Position numbers and translations under genes: made by a program. The notes under the pieces are model-generated. The model was not told the origin of the DNA, ran no database searches, and saw only the letters and a list, made by a program, of their open reading frames with translations. From JAVJUS01 sp040220455 (GTDB lineage: Bacteria; Pseudomonadota; Alphaproteobacteria; DSM-16000; Inquilinaceae), in assembly GCA_040220455.1 (NCBI GenBank), contig JAVJUS010000094.1, positions 1 to 64,000 of the forward strand: a stretch of 64,000 nucleotides of DNA, given 5' to 3'. Shown piece by piece: positions 44,253 through 53,323 of the stretch. Numbering within the stretch: the first letter of the stretch is position 1; every line of letters starts with the position of its first letter.

Positions 44253-45488
44253 TCAGGCCGCCACGTCGGCCTCCCGGCTCTGCTCCTCGCGCTCTCGGTC
44301 GATCATGTAGTCGCGCGTGATCGGCAGGGCGTCGACCCGCTTGGCGAACTGGATCTGGAAGACCACGTGGCCCGAATTGCGGAAGGCGCATTCGCTGCCG
44401 GCCAGATAGAACTCCCACATCCGGCAGAACCGCTCGTCATAGACCTCCGCGACGCGATCCCAGTGCGTCTTGAAGCGCTCGCGCCAGGCGAGCAGCGTCT
44501 CGGCGTAGTGCAGGCGCAGGATCTCCACATCCGTGGTCCACAGCCGGGCCCGCTCGATCGGCGACATGACCTCCGACAGGGCGGGGCAATAGCCGCCCGG
44601 GAAGATGTATTTGCGGATCCACGGATTGGTCGAGCCGGGCCCGTCGACCCGGCCGATCGTGTGCAGCAGCGCCACGCCGTCCTCGGTCAGCAGCGCGCGC
44701 ACCTTGTCGAAGAACTCCTGGTAGTGCGGCACGCCGACATGCTCGAACATCCCGACCGAGACGATCCGGTCGAAGCTCGCATCCTCGAGCGCGCGATAGT
44801 CCATCAGCTCGAAACGCACCCGGTCGGCGACCCCCGCCTCCCGCGCGCGGCGGTTGGCGACGGCGTGCTGCTCCTTCGACAGGGTGACGCCGACGACCTC
44901 GATCGTCGGGTCCTGATGCGCGATATAGAGGCCGAGGCCGCCCCAGCCGCAGCCGATGTCGAGCACCTTCTGGCCCGGCTCCAGGCGCAGCTTGGCGGCG
45001 ATGTGGCGCTTCTTGGCCTGCTGTGCCTCGTCGATCGAGAGGCCGGGCTCGGGGAAGTAGGCGCAGGAGTACTGACGGTCGGCGTCCAGGAAGAGGTCGT
45101 AGAGCGTGTCCGACAGGTCGTAGTGGTGCGCCACGTTGCGCTGCGCCCGGCCCAGCGGGTTGAACTGGTGCAGGCGGCGCAGGATCAGCCCGGTGATTCG
45201 GTGGAAGTTGGAGTTCAGCGCCTCCTCCTGGACGCCGAGATTACGCGTCAGGAGATCGATCAATGGGAAGACGTCGCCGCCGTCCACGGTCAGGCGGCCG
45301 TCCATGTAGGCCTCGCCCAGCGCCATCTTCGGCGTCGCGAACAGCCGGCGCAGCGTCGCGCGGTCGTCGACGCGAATGCGCACGGTTTCGCCCGTGTCGT
45401 CGCCGAAGGCGTGTTCCTTGCCCTCGGGGTCCACCAAGATCAGCCGCCCCTCGCGCACGAAACGGTCCAGGAACTTGTACAGCAGCAT
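44253..45488 (-). CDS. cfa: Cyclopropane-fatty-acyl-phospholipid synthase
   Basis: SAM-dependent enzyme that adds a methylene to unsaturated acyl chains of membrane lipids. 411 residues: N-terminal lipid-binding part (about 1-120), NVAHHYDLSDTLYDLFLDAD, YSCAYF, then the SAM loop KVLDIGCGWGGLGLYIAHQD, and SVGMFEHVGVPHYQEFF with IFPGGYCPALSE. ATG 45488 was chosen for its GGAGG site. It lies as a single gene between dnaB and rplI, breaking the usual rplI-dnaB neighbourhood. Confidence 0.93.
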   Translation of the reverse strand: MLLYKFLDRFVREGRLILVDPEGKEHAFGDDTGETVRIRVDDRATLRRLFATPKMALGEAYMDGRLTVDGGDVFPLIDLLTRNLGVQEEALNSNFHRITGLILRRLHQFNPLGRAQRNVAHHYDLSDTLYDLFLDADRQYSCAYFPEPGLSIDEAQQAKKRHIAAKLRLEPGQKVLDIGCGWGGLGLYIAHQDPTIEVVGVTLSKEQHAVANRRAREAGVADRVRFELMDYRALEDASFDRIVSVGMFEHVGVPHYQEFFDKVRALLTEDGVALLHTIGRVDGPGSTNPWIRKYIFPGGYCPALSEVMSPIERARLWTTDVEILRLHYAETLLAWRERFKTHWDRVAEVYDERFCRMWEFYLAGSECAFRNSGHVVFQIQFAKRVDALPITRDYMIDREREEQSREADVAA

Positions 45489-45854
45489 AGCGGCGCCTCC
45501 GTCGTCCCGGGCGCCCTTATGCTCTTCGACGCCCTGACGCTTCTCCAGCAGATCGGCCCGTGCCACCGGCCGCCCGCGCCGTCCCCGGTCGAGGAGCGCG
45601 CCGATCCGGCCGCTCGGGCCGTCCGGGGCGGTCGTCCACGAGAACACCGGCGATGGATGTGCCGGGACTCGGGCGATCGCCTCATTGCTGCCGTATTACA
45701 GCACCGCCACAAGGCCGGTGCAACGCCCGGGCGGGTGGCCGCGGGCCGGCGCCGTCGCGAGGGTTGTGCATCTGCACCGGGCGTCCGCCCAGGGAGGGAA
45801 GGCGGCCCGGCGAAGGGGAGGCCGCGCCCCGCGCTCCCGCCGGCCCTGGATCGA
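45489..45854. other. Intergenic gap between rplI and cfa, no feature seen
   Basis: 366 bases, GC-rich. Apart from the cfa ribosome site at its left end I see no credible gene, terminator or repeat. A cfa promoter is expected here, but no good hexamer pair was found. Confidence 0.5.
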
Positions 45855-46484
45855 TCAGGCCGGCGTCGAGGCCGAGCGGTCGTCCTCCTCCGGCTCCCCG
45901 GACCCGGCGGCCCCGCCGGCATCCTCGCCGTCCTCCGTCTCCGCGTCCTCGTCGCCGAAGAGCTCGTCCTCGAGCGCCTCTTCCGCGGCCTCGTCGGCGG
46001 TGATCATGCCGCCCCGGCGCTCCTGCATCTGCGCTTCGTCGACCGAGCGGGCGACGTTGACGGAGACGGTGCAGATGACCTCCGGGTGCAGGACGACGCG
46101 CACGTCGAACAGGCCCAGCGTCTTGATCCGGGTGTCGATCTGGACCTGCTTGCGGTTGACGTCGAAGCCGGCCTCGACAAGGCCGTCGGCCACGTCCTTC
46201 GGCGAGACGGAACCGTAGAGCTGGCCGGTCTCGCCCGCCTGTCGGATCAGCACGATGCGCGTGCCGTCCAGGCTCGCGGCAATGCCCTGGGCGATCGTGC
46301 GGTGCTCCTGGTTGACCGCCTCGAGGTCGGCGCGCCGGCGCTCGAAATGGGCCTTGTTCTCCTTGGTCGCGCGCTGAGCCTTCTTCTGCGGCAGCAGGTA
46401 GTTGCGCGCATAGCCGTCGCGGACCCGGACGACGTCGCCCATCTGTCCCAGGTTCTCGATACGCTCCAGCAGAATCACGTTCAT
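45855..46484 (-). CDS. rplI: 50S ribosomal protein L9 with acidic tail
   Basis: Binds 23S rRNA at the base of the L1 stalk. The start MNVILLERIENLGQMGDVVR and RDGYARNYLLPQKKAQRATK are the canonical N-terminal domain; the C-terminal domain has GSVSPKDVADGLVEAGFDVN. It is 209 residues against about 150 in E. coli, owing to a final 45-residue acidic tail (EEALEDELFGDEDAETEDGE), a feature of several alphaproteobacteria. It follows the DUF2232 gene by 4 bases. Confidence 0.95.
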   Translation of the reverse strand: MNVILLERIENLGQMGDVVRVRDGYARNYLLPQKKAQRATKENKAHFERRRADLEAVNQEHRTIAQGIAASLDGTRIVLIRQAGETGQLYGSVSPKDVADGLVEAGFDVNRKQVQIDTRIKTLGLFDVRVVLHPEVICTVSVNVARSVDEAQMQERRGGMITADEAAEEALEDELFGDEDAETEDGEDAGGAAGSGEPEEDDRSASTPA

Positions 46485-46488
46485 CGGG

Positions 46489-47415
46489 TCACTCCTTCGG
46501 GTCGGGGCCGGCGCCTCCGGACGAGGCGGCGAGGCGGCGGCGCAAGCCGGCCCATTGATCGATAACGCCGAGCCCTGCGACCAGAAAGGCCGCCCAGCCG
46601 AACAGCAGCAGCACGCCGTAGAACAGGACCAGCATCAGCCCTCGGCGCGGCCGGCCGCGGGTGGCGGCGTGCACCACCCCGAGACCGGCCAGGAAATAGG
46701 CCACGCCCAGCACCAGCGCGACCGTGGCGCCGAGATCGCCCAGCAGGGACGAGGACGCCACCGCCGCGACGAGGGCCAGGGCGAAGGCACCGGCGGCCCA
46801 GTCGGGCAGTTCCAGCTCGGCCAGCCTTGGCGCCGGCCGGAGCGCCTGTCCCCGGCGCGTCAGGATCGCCTGGGCCAGGGTCAGGTTGACCAGCAGCATC
46901 AGCACCCAACTCGCCAGCGCCGTGCCCGGGATGAACCGGGCATAGAGGTCGACCATGTCGGCCATCGGGACGGGCAGGCCGGGACGCAGCCGCTCGGCCA
47001 GGATCTCGGGCAGCCCCTGGCCGGACTGGAGCACGAGCGCGACGATCACCGCGTAGACGGCCAGCCCGTAGCCGATCAGCGCGATCAGCACCGCGCCGGG
47101 CGGTGCCCAGCCCGGCCGCCCCGCCTCGTCGGGACGCGAGGACAGGGCCCGGGCGATCGTCACCGCGACCGGCACGGCCGTCCCGGCGGCATAGCCCAGC
47201 GACGCGAGCAGGCCGGCCGCCAGGGCCACCCCGACCGCCCCGACGGCCGCGCCGAGCGCCGCCAGGGGCGTGCCCATCGACAGTCCGACGAGGAACAGCG
47301 GCAAGGCCGACAGATACGCGAGCACCAGCGCCGCGGCCGAGCCGGTCACGGCCGAGAGGAAGCAGGCGGCGCTGGCGAGCCCCCCGCCCACGGCGATCGC
47401 AACGGCCTTGCCCAT
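46489..47415 (-). CDS. DUF2232 family membrane protein
   Basis: A 308-residue protein with about eight hydrophobic segments (for example VLAYLSALPLFLVGLSMGTP, VLIALIGYGLAVYAVIVALV, FLAGLGVVHAATRG, LFYGVLLLFGWAAFLVAGLG). The DUF2232 gene is commonly placed between rpsR and rplI in alphaproteobacteria, as here; the family resembles YybS-type and ECF-like membrane proteins, of unknown function. Confidence 0.82.
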   Translation of the reverse strand: MGKAVAIAVGGGLASAACFLSAVTGSAAALVLAYLSALPLFLVGLSMGTPLAALGAAVGAVGVALAAGLLASLGYAAGTAVPVAVTIARALSSRPDEAGRPGWAPPGAVLIALIGYGLAVYAVIVALVLQSGQGLPEILAERLRPGLPVPMADMVDLYARFIPGTALASWVLMLLVNLTLAQAILTRRGQALRPAPRLAELELPDWAAGAFALALVAAVASSSLLGDLGATVALVLGVAYFLAGLGVVHAATRGRPRRGLMLVLFYGVLLLFGWAAFLVAGLGVIDQWAGLRRRLAASSGGAGPDPKE

Positions 47416-47488
47416 GGTCCGGATCCGAAATGGCCGGCCGACGCCCCGGAGGACGACGAGCCGGCGCCGCGCCGCGCCCGCTATCGCG

Positions 47489-47725
47489 TCACTTCACGAT
47501 ATAGGGCAGGAGCGCCAGGAAGCGGGCCCGCTTGATGTGCCGGGCGAGCTCGCGCTGCTTCTTCGAGGACACCGCGGTGATGCGGCTCGGCACGATCTTG
47601 CCGCGTTCGGAGACGAAGCGGCCGAGCAGCTTGGTGTCCTTGTAGTCGATCTTCGGCGCGTTGGCGCCGGAGAACGGGCAGGTCTTCCGCCGACGGAAGA
47701 ACGGGCGGCGCGGGGCGGTGGCCAT
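47489..47725 (-). CDS. rpsR: 30S ribosomal protein S18
   Basis: Partner of S6 on the platform of the small subunit. 78 residues: KTCPFSGANAPKIDYKDTKL, LGRFVSERGKIVPSRITAVS and KKQRELARHIKRARFLALLP. The ATG at 47725 overlaps the S6 stop (TGATG); a GTG one codon upstream is possible but less likely. Confidence 0.97.
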   Translation of the reverse strand: MATAPRRPFFRRRKTCPFSGANAPKIDYKDTKLLGRFVSERGKIVPSRITAVSSKKQRELARHIKRARFLALLPYIVK

Positions 47726-48252
47726 CACGCGTCTCCTTCAGCAGGGGTGCCGGCAGGGGCGCGGGCAGTCTCGGCACGCTCGCCGCGCGGCGGACGGTCG
47801 CCGCGCTCGCCACGGTCACGATCGCCGCGATCCCCACGGTCGCGGTCGCCGCGATCCCCGCGGTCGCCGCGATCCCGGTCGCGGCCGTCCCGGTCGCGCC
47901 CGCCGCGGCGGCGGTCGCCGTCCCGGCTGGTGCGGTTCTGCATCATCGCCGAGGGGCCTTCCTCAAGCTCCTCGACCCGCACGACGAGGTGGCGCAGAAC
48001 GTCCTCGTTCAGGCGCATGCGCCGCTCCATCTCGGTCACCGCCTCGTGCGGCGCGTCGAGATTGAGCAGGGCGTAGTGACCCTTGCGGTTCTTCTTGATG
48101 CGGTAGGCCAGCGTGCGCAGGCCCCAGTATTCGGACTTGGCGACCGTACCGCCCATTTCGGTGATCACCTCGCCGAACTGGGTGGTCAGGGTTTCGACCT
48201 GCGACGACGGAACGTCCTGGCGTGCGATGAACACGCATTCGTAAAGAGGCAT
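47725..48252 (-). CDS. rpsF: 30S ribosomal protein S6 with Arg/Asp/Gly-rich tail
   Basis: Small-subunit protein that binds S18. The S6 fold occupies residues 1-100 (MPLYECVFIARQDVPSSQVE, YWGLRTLAYRIKKNRKGHYA). Residues about 107-175 form an unusual tail of RD, RGD and RGG-like repeats (DRDRGDRGDRGDRDRGDRGD). E. coli S6 also has a tail, but a short glutamate one. The repeated DNA can slip. Likely a flexible RNA- or protein-contacting extension; no function can be read. A strong promoter lies 150 bases upstream. Confidence 0.96.
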   Translation of the reverse strand: MPLYECVFIARQDVPSSQVETLTTQFGEVITEMGGTVAKSEYWGLRTLAYRIKKNRKGHYALLNLDAPHEAVTEMERRMRLNEDVLRHLVVRVEELEEGPSAMMQNRTSRDGDRRRGGRDRDGRDRDRGDRGDRGDRDRGDRGDRDRGERGDRPPRGERAETARAPAGTPAEGDA

Positions 48253-48404
48253 TCGCCACTCCTTGCGGCTGTTGACGGCACGGCGCCGGGTTCGGATCGG
48301 GCGGTGGACCGGGATGCCCCGGCCGCCGCACGGTCGTCCGGCCGCCCGCGCCTAGCCGGCCGCGCGTCGGCGACCGGCAAGGAGCTATGGTCAAGAAGGC
48401 GCGC

Positions 48405-48432
48405 ACTATACGCATTGCGCGAGGCGACGCAA
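48405..48432 (-). promoter_or_regulatory. Promoter of the rpsF-rpsR-rplI operon
   Basis: On the minus strand TTGCGT (48427-48432), 16 bases, TATAGT (48405-48410). Good match to sigma-70, 150 bases before rpsF. It is back to back with the fabD promoter in the 412-base divergent gap. Confidence 0.6.
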
Positions 48433-48532
48433 GGACGCCGTCGGCCCGCGCTGGCGCCATGCGGGTTTCGGTCCGGGGCCCGGATGATCGCCTGTCGCGG
48501 CGCGGCGGGAGGCGGCTTCCGTCGCGCCGTGC

Positions 48533-48560
48533 TTGACAGGTCCGCCGCGCCCCATAGTAA
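48533..48560 (+). promoter_or_regulatory. Promoter of fabD
   Basis: Perfect TTGACA (48533-48538), 16 bases, TAGTAA (48555-48560); fabD begins about 100 bases downstream. Confidence 0.6.
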
Positions 48561-48664
48561 GTGGCGCCTCCCGCCGCCGGTCGCCCGGCCGGCTCGACCG
48601 GATGGCGGCTCGCCGCCGTCGATCGCCGTTTCCCGTTCCCCGTCCCATGCGTCGAGAGGCAGAG

Positions 48665-49606
48665 ATGAGCCGAGCCTTCGTCTTCCCCGGTCAGGGCAGC
48701 CAGGCGGTCGGCATGGGCAAGGCCCTGGCGGAGCGCTCCGCCGCGGCGCGCGCGGTCTTCGACACGGTCGACGACGCGCTGGGGGAGTCGCTCTCCGGGC
48801 TGATGTTCGAAGGCGACGCCGATACCCTGACATTGACGGAAAACGCCCAACCGGCCCTGATGGCCGTGTCCATGGCCGCCCTGGCGGTGCTGGAGGAGAC
48901 GGCCGGGCGCGAACTCCGCGACCTCGCCGCCTTCGTCGCCGGCCACAGCCTGGGCGAATACACCGCCCTCGCCGCCGCGCGCTCGATCGACGTCGCCGAC
49001 GCCGCGCGCCTGCTGCGCCGCCGCGGACTCGCCATGCAGCGCGCCGTGCCGGTGGGCGAGGGGGCGATGGCCGCGCTGCTCGGCCTCGATCTCGAGGTCG
49101 CCGAGGCGGTGGCGGCGGAGGCGGCCGGCGACGGCGTGTGCACCGCCGCGAACGACAACGGGCCCGGCCAGGTGGTGGTCAGCGGCGATCGCGCGGCCGT
49201 CGAGCGCGCGGTCGCGATCGCCGCGGAGAAGGGCGCCCGGCGCAGCCGCCTGCTGCCGGTCAGCGCGCCCTTCCATTGCTCCCTGATGGCGCCCGCCGCC
49301 GAGGAGATGGCCGAGGCGCTGGGCGAGGTGGCCATCGCCGCGCCGGCCGTGCCGCTGGTCGCCAACGTCACCGCCGAGCCGGTCAGCGACTCCGCGACGA
49401 TCCGCAGGCTGCTGGTCGAGCAGGTGACGGGCCGGGTGCGCTGGCGCGAGAGCGTGCTGGCGATGCGCGGGCAGGGCGTCGACCTGCTGGTCGAGCTGGG
49501 TGCCGGCAAGGTGCTTTCCGGCCTTGCAAAGCGCATCGATGCCGGCCTGGCGGGCGTGCCACTGCAGACGCCGGAGGATATCGACGCCTTCGTGGCGACA
49601 CTCTGA
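48665..49606 (+). CDS. fabD: Malonyl-CoA:ACP transacylase
   Basis: Loads malonate onto acyl carrier protein for fatty-acid elongation. 313 residues: FVFPGQGSQAVGMGKAL, nucleophile Ser95 in VAGHSLGEYTAL, Arg in RRRGLAMQ, and catalytic His in PVSAPFHCSLM. First of a co-directional fab cluster; the start ATG lies after GAGAGGCAGAG. Confidence 0.95.
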   Translation: MSRAFVFPGQGSQAVGMGKALAERSAAARAVFDTVDDALGESLSGLMFEGDADTLTLTENAQPALMAVSMAALAVLEETAGRELRDLAAFVAGHSLGEYTALAAARSIDVADAARLLRRRGLAMQRAVPVGEGAMAALLGLDLEVAEAVAAEAAGDGVCTAANDNGPGQVVVSGDRAAVERAVAIAAEKGARRSRLLPVSAPFHCSLMAPAAEEMAEALGEVAIAAPAVPLVANVTAEPVSDSATIRRLLVEQVTGRVRWRESVLAMRGQGVDLLVELGAGKVLSGLAKRIDAGLAGVPLQTPEDIDAFVATL

Positions 49607-49697
49607 CCGGCGCGGCGGCGCCCCGACCGGGGCCGGACGGGCTCCGCCGTCGCCGCGACCGACAATCTCGAAAGGCCCGGGAGGACCGATCCCAGCG

Positions 49698-50435
49698 ATG
49701 TTCGATCTCACCGACAAATGCGCGCTCGTCACCGGTGCTTCCGGCGGCATCGGCGGCGCCATCGCCCGCGCGCTGCACGCCGCCGGGGCCACGGTCGCCC
49801 TGTCGGGCACCCGGACCGACGCCCTCGACGCCCTGGCGGGCGACCTGGGCGAACGCGCGCACGTCACGCCAGGCGACCTGAAATCGGCCGAGGGCGCCGA
49901 CGCGGTCGCCAAGGCGGCCGAGGAGGCGATGGGCCGGATCGACATCCTGGTCAACAACGCCGGGATGACCCGCGACAACCTGGCGATGCGCCTCAAGGAC
50001 GCGGATTTCGAGGATGTCCTGGAGGTCAACCTGGTCTCCGCCTTCCGCCTTTCCCGCGCGGCCATGCGCGGGATGATGAAGCGGCGCTGGGGGCGGATCG
50101 TGTCGATCACCTCGATCGTCGGCTACACCGGCAATCCCGGCCAGGCGAACTATGCCGCCAGCAAGGCCGGCCTCGTCGGCATGTCGAAGTCGCTGGCGGC
50201 CGAGCTGGCCCAGCGCGGCATCACGGTCAACTGCGTCGCCCCGGGCTTCATCGCGTCGGCCATGACCGACGCGCTCGACGACGACCAGAAAGAGCGCATC
50301 CTGGCGACCATCCCGCAGGCCCGGCTGGGCGCGCCCGACGACATCGCCGCCGGCGTCGTCTACCTGGCGAGCGAGCAGGCCGGCTATGTCACCGGACAGA
50401 CGTTGCACATCAACGGCGGGATGGCTATGTACTGA
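49698..50435 (+). CDS. fabG: 3-oxoacyl-ACP reductase
   Basis: NADPH-dependent reduction of 3-oxoacyl-ACP. 245 residues: cofactor loop ALVTGASGGIGGAIARAL, DILVNNAGMTRDNL, catalytic Ser/Tyr/Lys with SITSIVGYTGNPGQ and NYAASKAGLVGM, and the FabG end VTGQTLHINGGMAMY. It lies between fabD and acpP, so a fatty-acid role is secure. Confidence 0.95.
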   Translation: MFDLTDKCALVTGASGGIGGAIARALHAAGATVALSGTRTDALDALAGDLGERAHVTPGDLKSAEGADAVAKAAEEAMGRIDILVNNAGMTRDNLAMRLKDADFEDVLEVNLVSAFRLSRAAMRGMMKRRWGRIVSITSIVGYTGNPGQANYAASKAGLVGMSKSLAAELAQRGITVNCVAPGFIASAMTDALDDDQKERILATIPQARLGAPDDIAAGVVYLASEQAGYVTGQTLHINGGMAMY

Positions 50436-50471
50436 CGCTTCTCGGGCGGGGCCGGCGCCCCTGGCACGGGC

Positions 50472-50499
50472 TGGCACCGTCCGAACGACTGTGTTATGT
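50472..50499 (+). promoter_or_regulatory. Possible acpP promoter
   Basis: TGGCAC (50472-50477), 16 bases, TTATGT (50494-50499), in the 287-base fabG-acpP gap. acpP is usually strongly expressed from its own promoter. Weak hexamers; by eye. Confidence 0.28.
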
Positions 50500-50722
50500 G
50501 ACCGCGCCGTGAACCCCGCGCGGGGGCGCGGGAGGATCGGCGGGGCCGGTTCCCCCGAGGCGGACCCTGCGGCCGCGCCGGCCCGATCCGAAGCGGACGG
50601 ACGCGGATACCCCGGCGACGCGGAGATCCGACGCGGACGGCCCACCCTCCGGAGACGGCGCAGACCGGTTCCTTCACCACTCTCCCAACCGTCAGACAGA
50701 CCCGTGCGAAAGGCCTGACCCC

Positions 50723-50962
50723 ATGAGCGATACTGCCGAGCGCGTTAAGAAGATCGTTGTCGACCATCTCGGTGTCGAGGAAGGCAAGGTCACCGAGTCG
50801 GCGAGCTTCATCGACGATCTCGGTGCCGACAGCCTGGACACCGTCGAGCTGGTCATGGCCTTCGAGGAGGAGTTCGGGGTCGAGATCCCGGACGACGCCG
50901 CGGAGAAGATCCTGACGGTGAAGGACGCGATCGACTTCATCAACGAGCAGACCGCCGGATGA
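50723..50962 (+). CDS. acpP: Acyl carrier protein
   Basis: A 79-residue acidic carrier. The phosphopantetheine site is Ser37 in DDLGADSLDTVELVMAFEEE; VEIPDDAAEKILTVKDAIDF completes the fold. It lies between fabG and fabF, the standard order. Confidence 0.98.
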   Translation: MSDTAERVKKIVVDHLGVEEGKVTESASFIDDLGADSLDTVELVMAFEEEFGVEIPDDAAEKILTVKDAIDFINEQTAG

Positions 50963-51030
50963 AGCCGCTGGCCGTGGCGGGCGCCCTCGGGGGCCCGCCC
51001 GAGCCGTCGTCCGAAGCGTAAGGGATCCGC

Positions 51031-52296
51031 ATGCGACGCGTGGTCGTCACCGGTATGGGGCTGTTGTCGCCCCTGGGCATGGGTGTGGAGGCGACCTGGT
51101 CCCGGCTGATCGCCGGCCGGTCGGGTATTCGCCCCATCGAGCATTTCGACGTCTCCGACCTGCCCTCGCGCATCGGTGGCCAGATCCCCCCCGGCCCGAC
51201 CTCGGAGGGCAAATACACCCCCGCGGACTGGCTGCCGCCCAAGGAAGCGCGCAAGAACGACGCCTTCATCCTCTACGCCCTCTCCGCGGCGGCGGAGGCG
51301 GTGCAGGACGCGGAGTGGACGCCGAGCGACGAGGAATCGCTCGAGCGCACGGGCGTGCTGATCGGATCGGGCATCGGCGGGCTGAGCTGGATCGCCGACG
51401 GGGCGTTGACCCTGGCGAACAAGGGTCCGCGCAAGATCTCCCCCTTCTTCATCCCGGCCGGGCTGATCAACCTCGCCGCCGGTCAGGTGTCGATCCGCTA
51501 CGGCTTCAAGGGGCCGAACCATGCGGTCGTCACCGCATGCTCGACCGGCGCCCACGCCATCGGCGACGCCGCCCGGATGATCATGCTCGACGACGCCGAC
51601 GTGATGGTCGCGGGCGGCGCGGAGTCGGCCTGCACGCGCGTCGGTATCGCCGGCTTCTGCGCCGCGCGGGCGCTGTCGACCGGCTACAACGACACGCCGG
51701 AGGCGGCCTCGCGGCCCTACGACAAGGGACGCGACGGCTTCGTCATGGGCGAGGGCTCGGGCATCGTCGTGCTCGAGGAGTTGGAGCACGCCAGGAAGCG
51801 CGGCGCGCGGATTTACGGCGAGGTGACGGGCTACGGCATGTCCGGCGACGCCCATCACATCACCGCACCGCCGGAGGACGGCAACGGCGGCTACCGCTCG
51901 ATGCGCGCCGCCCTCAAGCGCGCGGGCATCGGGCCGGAGGCGATCGACTACATCAACGCCCACGGCACGTCGACGCCGCTCGGCGACGAGATCGAGTTGG
52001 GCGCCGTCAAGCGGCTGTTCGGCAACGCCATCGCCGACGTCTCCATGTCGTCGACCAAGTCCGCGATCGGCCATCTGCTGGGCGCCGCCGGGGCGGTCGA
52101 GGCGATCTTCTGCCTCAAGGCGATCAACCAGGGCGTGGTCCCGCCGACCCTCAACCTCGAGGATCCGTCGGAGGGCTGCGCGGGCGTCGACCTGGTCCCG
52201 CTCGAGGCCAAGGAGCGCAAGGTCCGGGCCGCGCTGTCGAACAGTTTCGGTTTCGGCGGGACCAACGCCAGCCTGATCTTCCAGGCCTTCGACTGA
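51031..52296 (+). CDS. fabF: 3-oxoacyl-ACP synthase II
   Basis: Condensing enzyme elongating acyl-ACP. 421 residues: VVVTGMGLLSPLGMGVEATW, nucleophile Cys in VTACSTGAHAIGDA, His in INAHGTSTPLGDEIELGAVK and His in KSAIGHLLGAAGAVEAIFCL, ending FGFGGTNASLIFQ. 68 bases after acpP with AAGGG before the ATG. Confidence 0.96.
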   Translation: MRRVVVTGMGLLSPLGMGVEATWSRLIAGRSGIRPIEHFDVSDLPSRIGGQIPPGPTSEGKYTPADWLPPKEARKNDAFILYALSAAAEAVQDAEWTPSDEESLERTGVLIGSGIGGLSWIADGALTLANKGPRKISPFFIPAGLINLAAGQVSIRYGFKGPNHAVVTACSTGAHAIGDAARMIMLDDADVMVAGGAESACTRVGIAGFCAARALSTGYNDTPEAASRPYDKGRDGFVMGEGSGIVVLEELEHARKRGARIYGEVTGYGMSGDAHHITAPPEDGNGGYRSMRAALKRAGIGPEAIDYINAHGTSTPLGDEIELGAVKRLFGNAIADVSMSSTKSAIGHLLGAAGAVEAIFCLKAINQGVVPPTLNLEDPSEGCAGVDLVPLEAKERKVRAALSNSFGFGGTNASLIFQAFD

Positions 52297-52306
52297 GGAA
52301 GCGGTC

Positions 52307-53293
52307 GTGCTGCGGTGGCTCGCCCGGGTCTTCGCCGCCCTGACCGCGGCCGCCGTGCTGGGGGGGCTGGCGCTCGGCTGGGCGGTCTGGCAATTCCGCG
52401 CGCCCGGCCCGCTCGAGGAAGAGACGATCGTCCTGATCGAGCGGGGCACCGGCCTGCGCACGATCGCGACTCGCCTGGAGGAGGCGGGCATCGTTGCCGA
52501 CGACCGGCTGTTCCTTCTCGGCGTCTACCTGAACCGGGCCGAGCGCTCGCTGCGCGCGGGGGAATACGCCTTTCCACCGGCGGCCAGCGGCCGCCAGGCG
52601 ATGGCGATCCTGCGCTCGGGCGAGAGCGTCTCCTATACGCTCACCGTGCCGGAAGGCCTGACCTCGCGCGAGATCCTCGCGAGCCTGGAGGAGGAGGAGC
52701 GGCTGACGGGCGAGGTGCCCGACCCGCCGCCGGCGGAGGGCACGCTTTTGCCGGAGACCTACGCCTTCCACCGCAACGACACCCGCGCCGCCATGATCGA
52801 GCGCATGCGCGCGGAAATGGACGAGACGGTGGCCGCGCTGTGGGCCGAGCGGGCCGAGGATCTGCCTATCGAGACGCCTGAGGAGGCCGTCATCCTCGCC
52901 TCCATCATCGAGAAGGAGACGGGGGTGGACGGCGAGCGCCGCATGGTGGCGTCGGTCTTCCACAATCGTCTCGACCGCGGCATGCCGCTGCAATCCGATC
53001 CGACGGTCATCTACGCCCTGACCGAAGGCGAGGGGCCGCTCGATCGGGCGCTGACCCGCCAGGACTGGCAGGTCGAGTCGGCCTATAATACCTATCGGAT
53101 ACCGGGCCTGCCGCCGGGACCGATCGCCAATCCGGGGCGCGAGGCGATCGCCGCGGCGGTGAACCCGGACGAAACCGACTATCTGTACTTCGTCGCGGAC
53201 GGGACCGGCGGCCACGCCTTCGCCCGGACCCTCGACGAGCACAACCGCAACGTCGCCGAATGGCGACGCATCCGCGACGGCGCCGGCGACTGA
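52307..53293 (+). CDS. mltG: Endolytic transglycosylase MltG (YceG)
   Basis: Inner-membrane enzyme that cuts nascent peptidoglycan. 328 residues: one N-terminal membrane helix (about 3-28), LysM-like part, and YceG domain with catalytic Glu in ILASIIEKETGVDGERRMVA, then FHNRLDRGMPLQSDPTVIYA and YNTYRIPGLPPGPIANPG. Starts at GTG 52307, 8 bases after GAGG. It follows fabF closely, as in many proteobacteria. Confidence 0.93.
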   Translation: MLRWLARVFAALTAAAVLGGLALGWAVWQFRAPGPLEEETIVLIERGTGLRTIATRLEEAGIVADDRLFLLGVYLNRAERSLRAGEYAFPPAASGRQAMAILRSGESVSYTLTVPEGLTSREILASLEEEERLTGEVPDPPPAEGTLLPETYAFHRNDTRAAMIERMRAEMDETVAALWAERAEDLPIETPEEAVILASIIEKETGVDGERRMVASVFHNRLDRGMPLQSDPTVIYALTEGEGPLDRALTRQDWQVESAYNTYRIPGLPPGPIANPGREAIAAAVNPDETDYLYFVADGTGGHAFARTLDEHNRNVAEWRRIRDGAGD

Positions 53294-53323
53294 CCGCGCC
53301 CCGTCCGGCGAACGACGCAGGCT

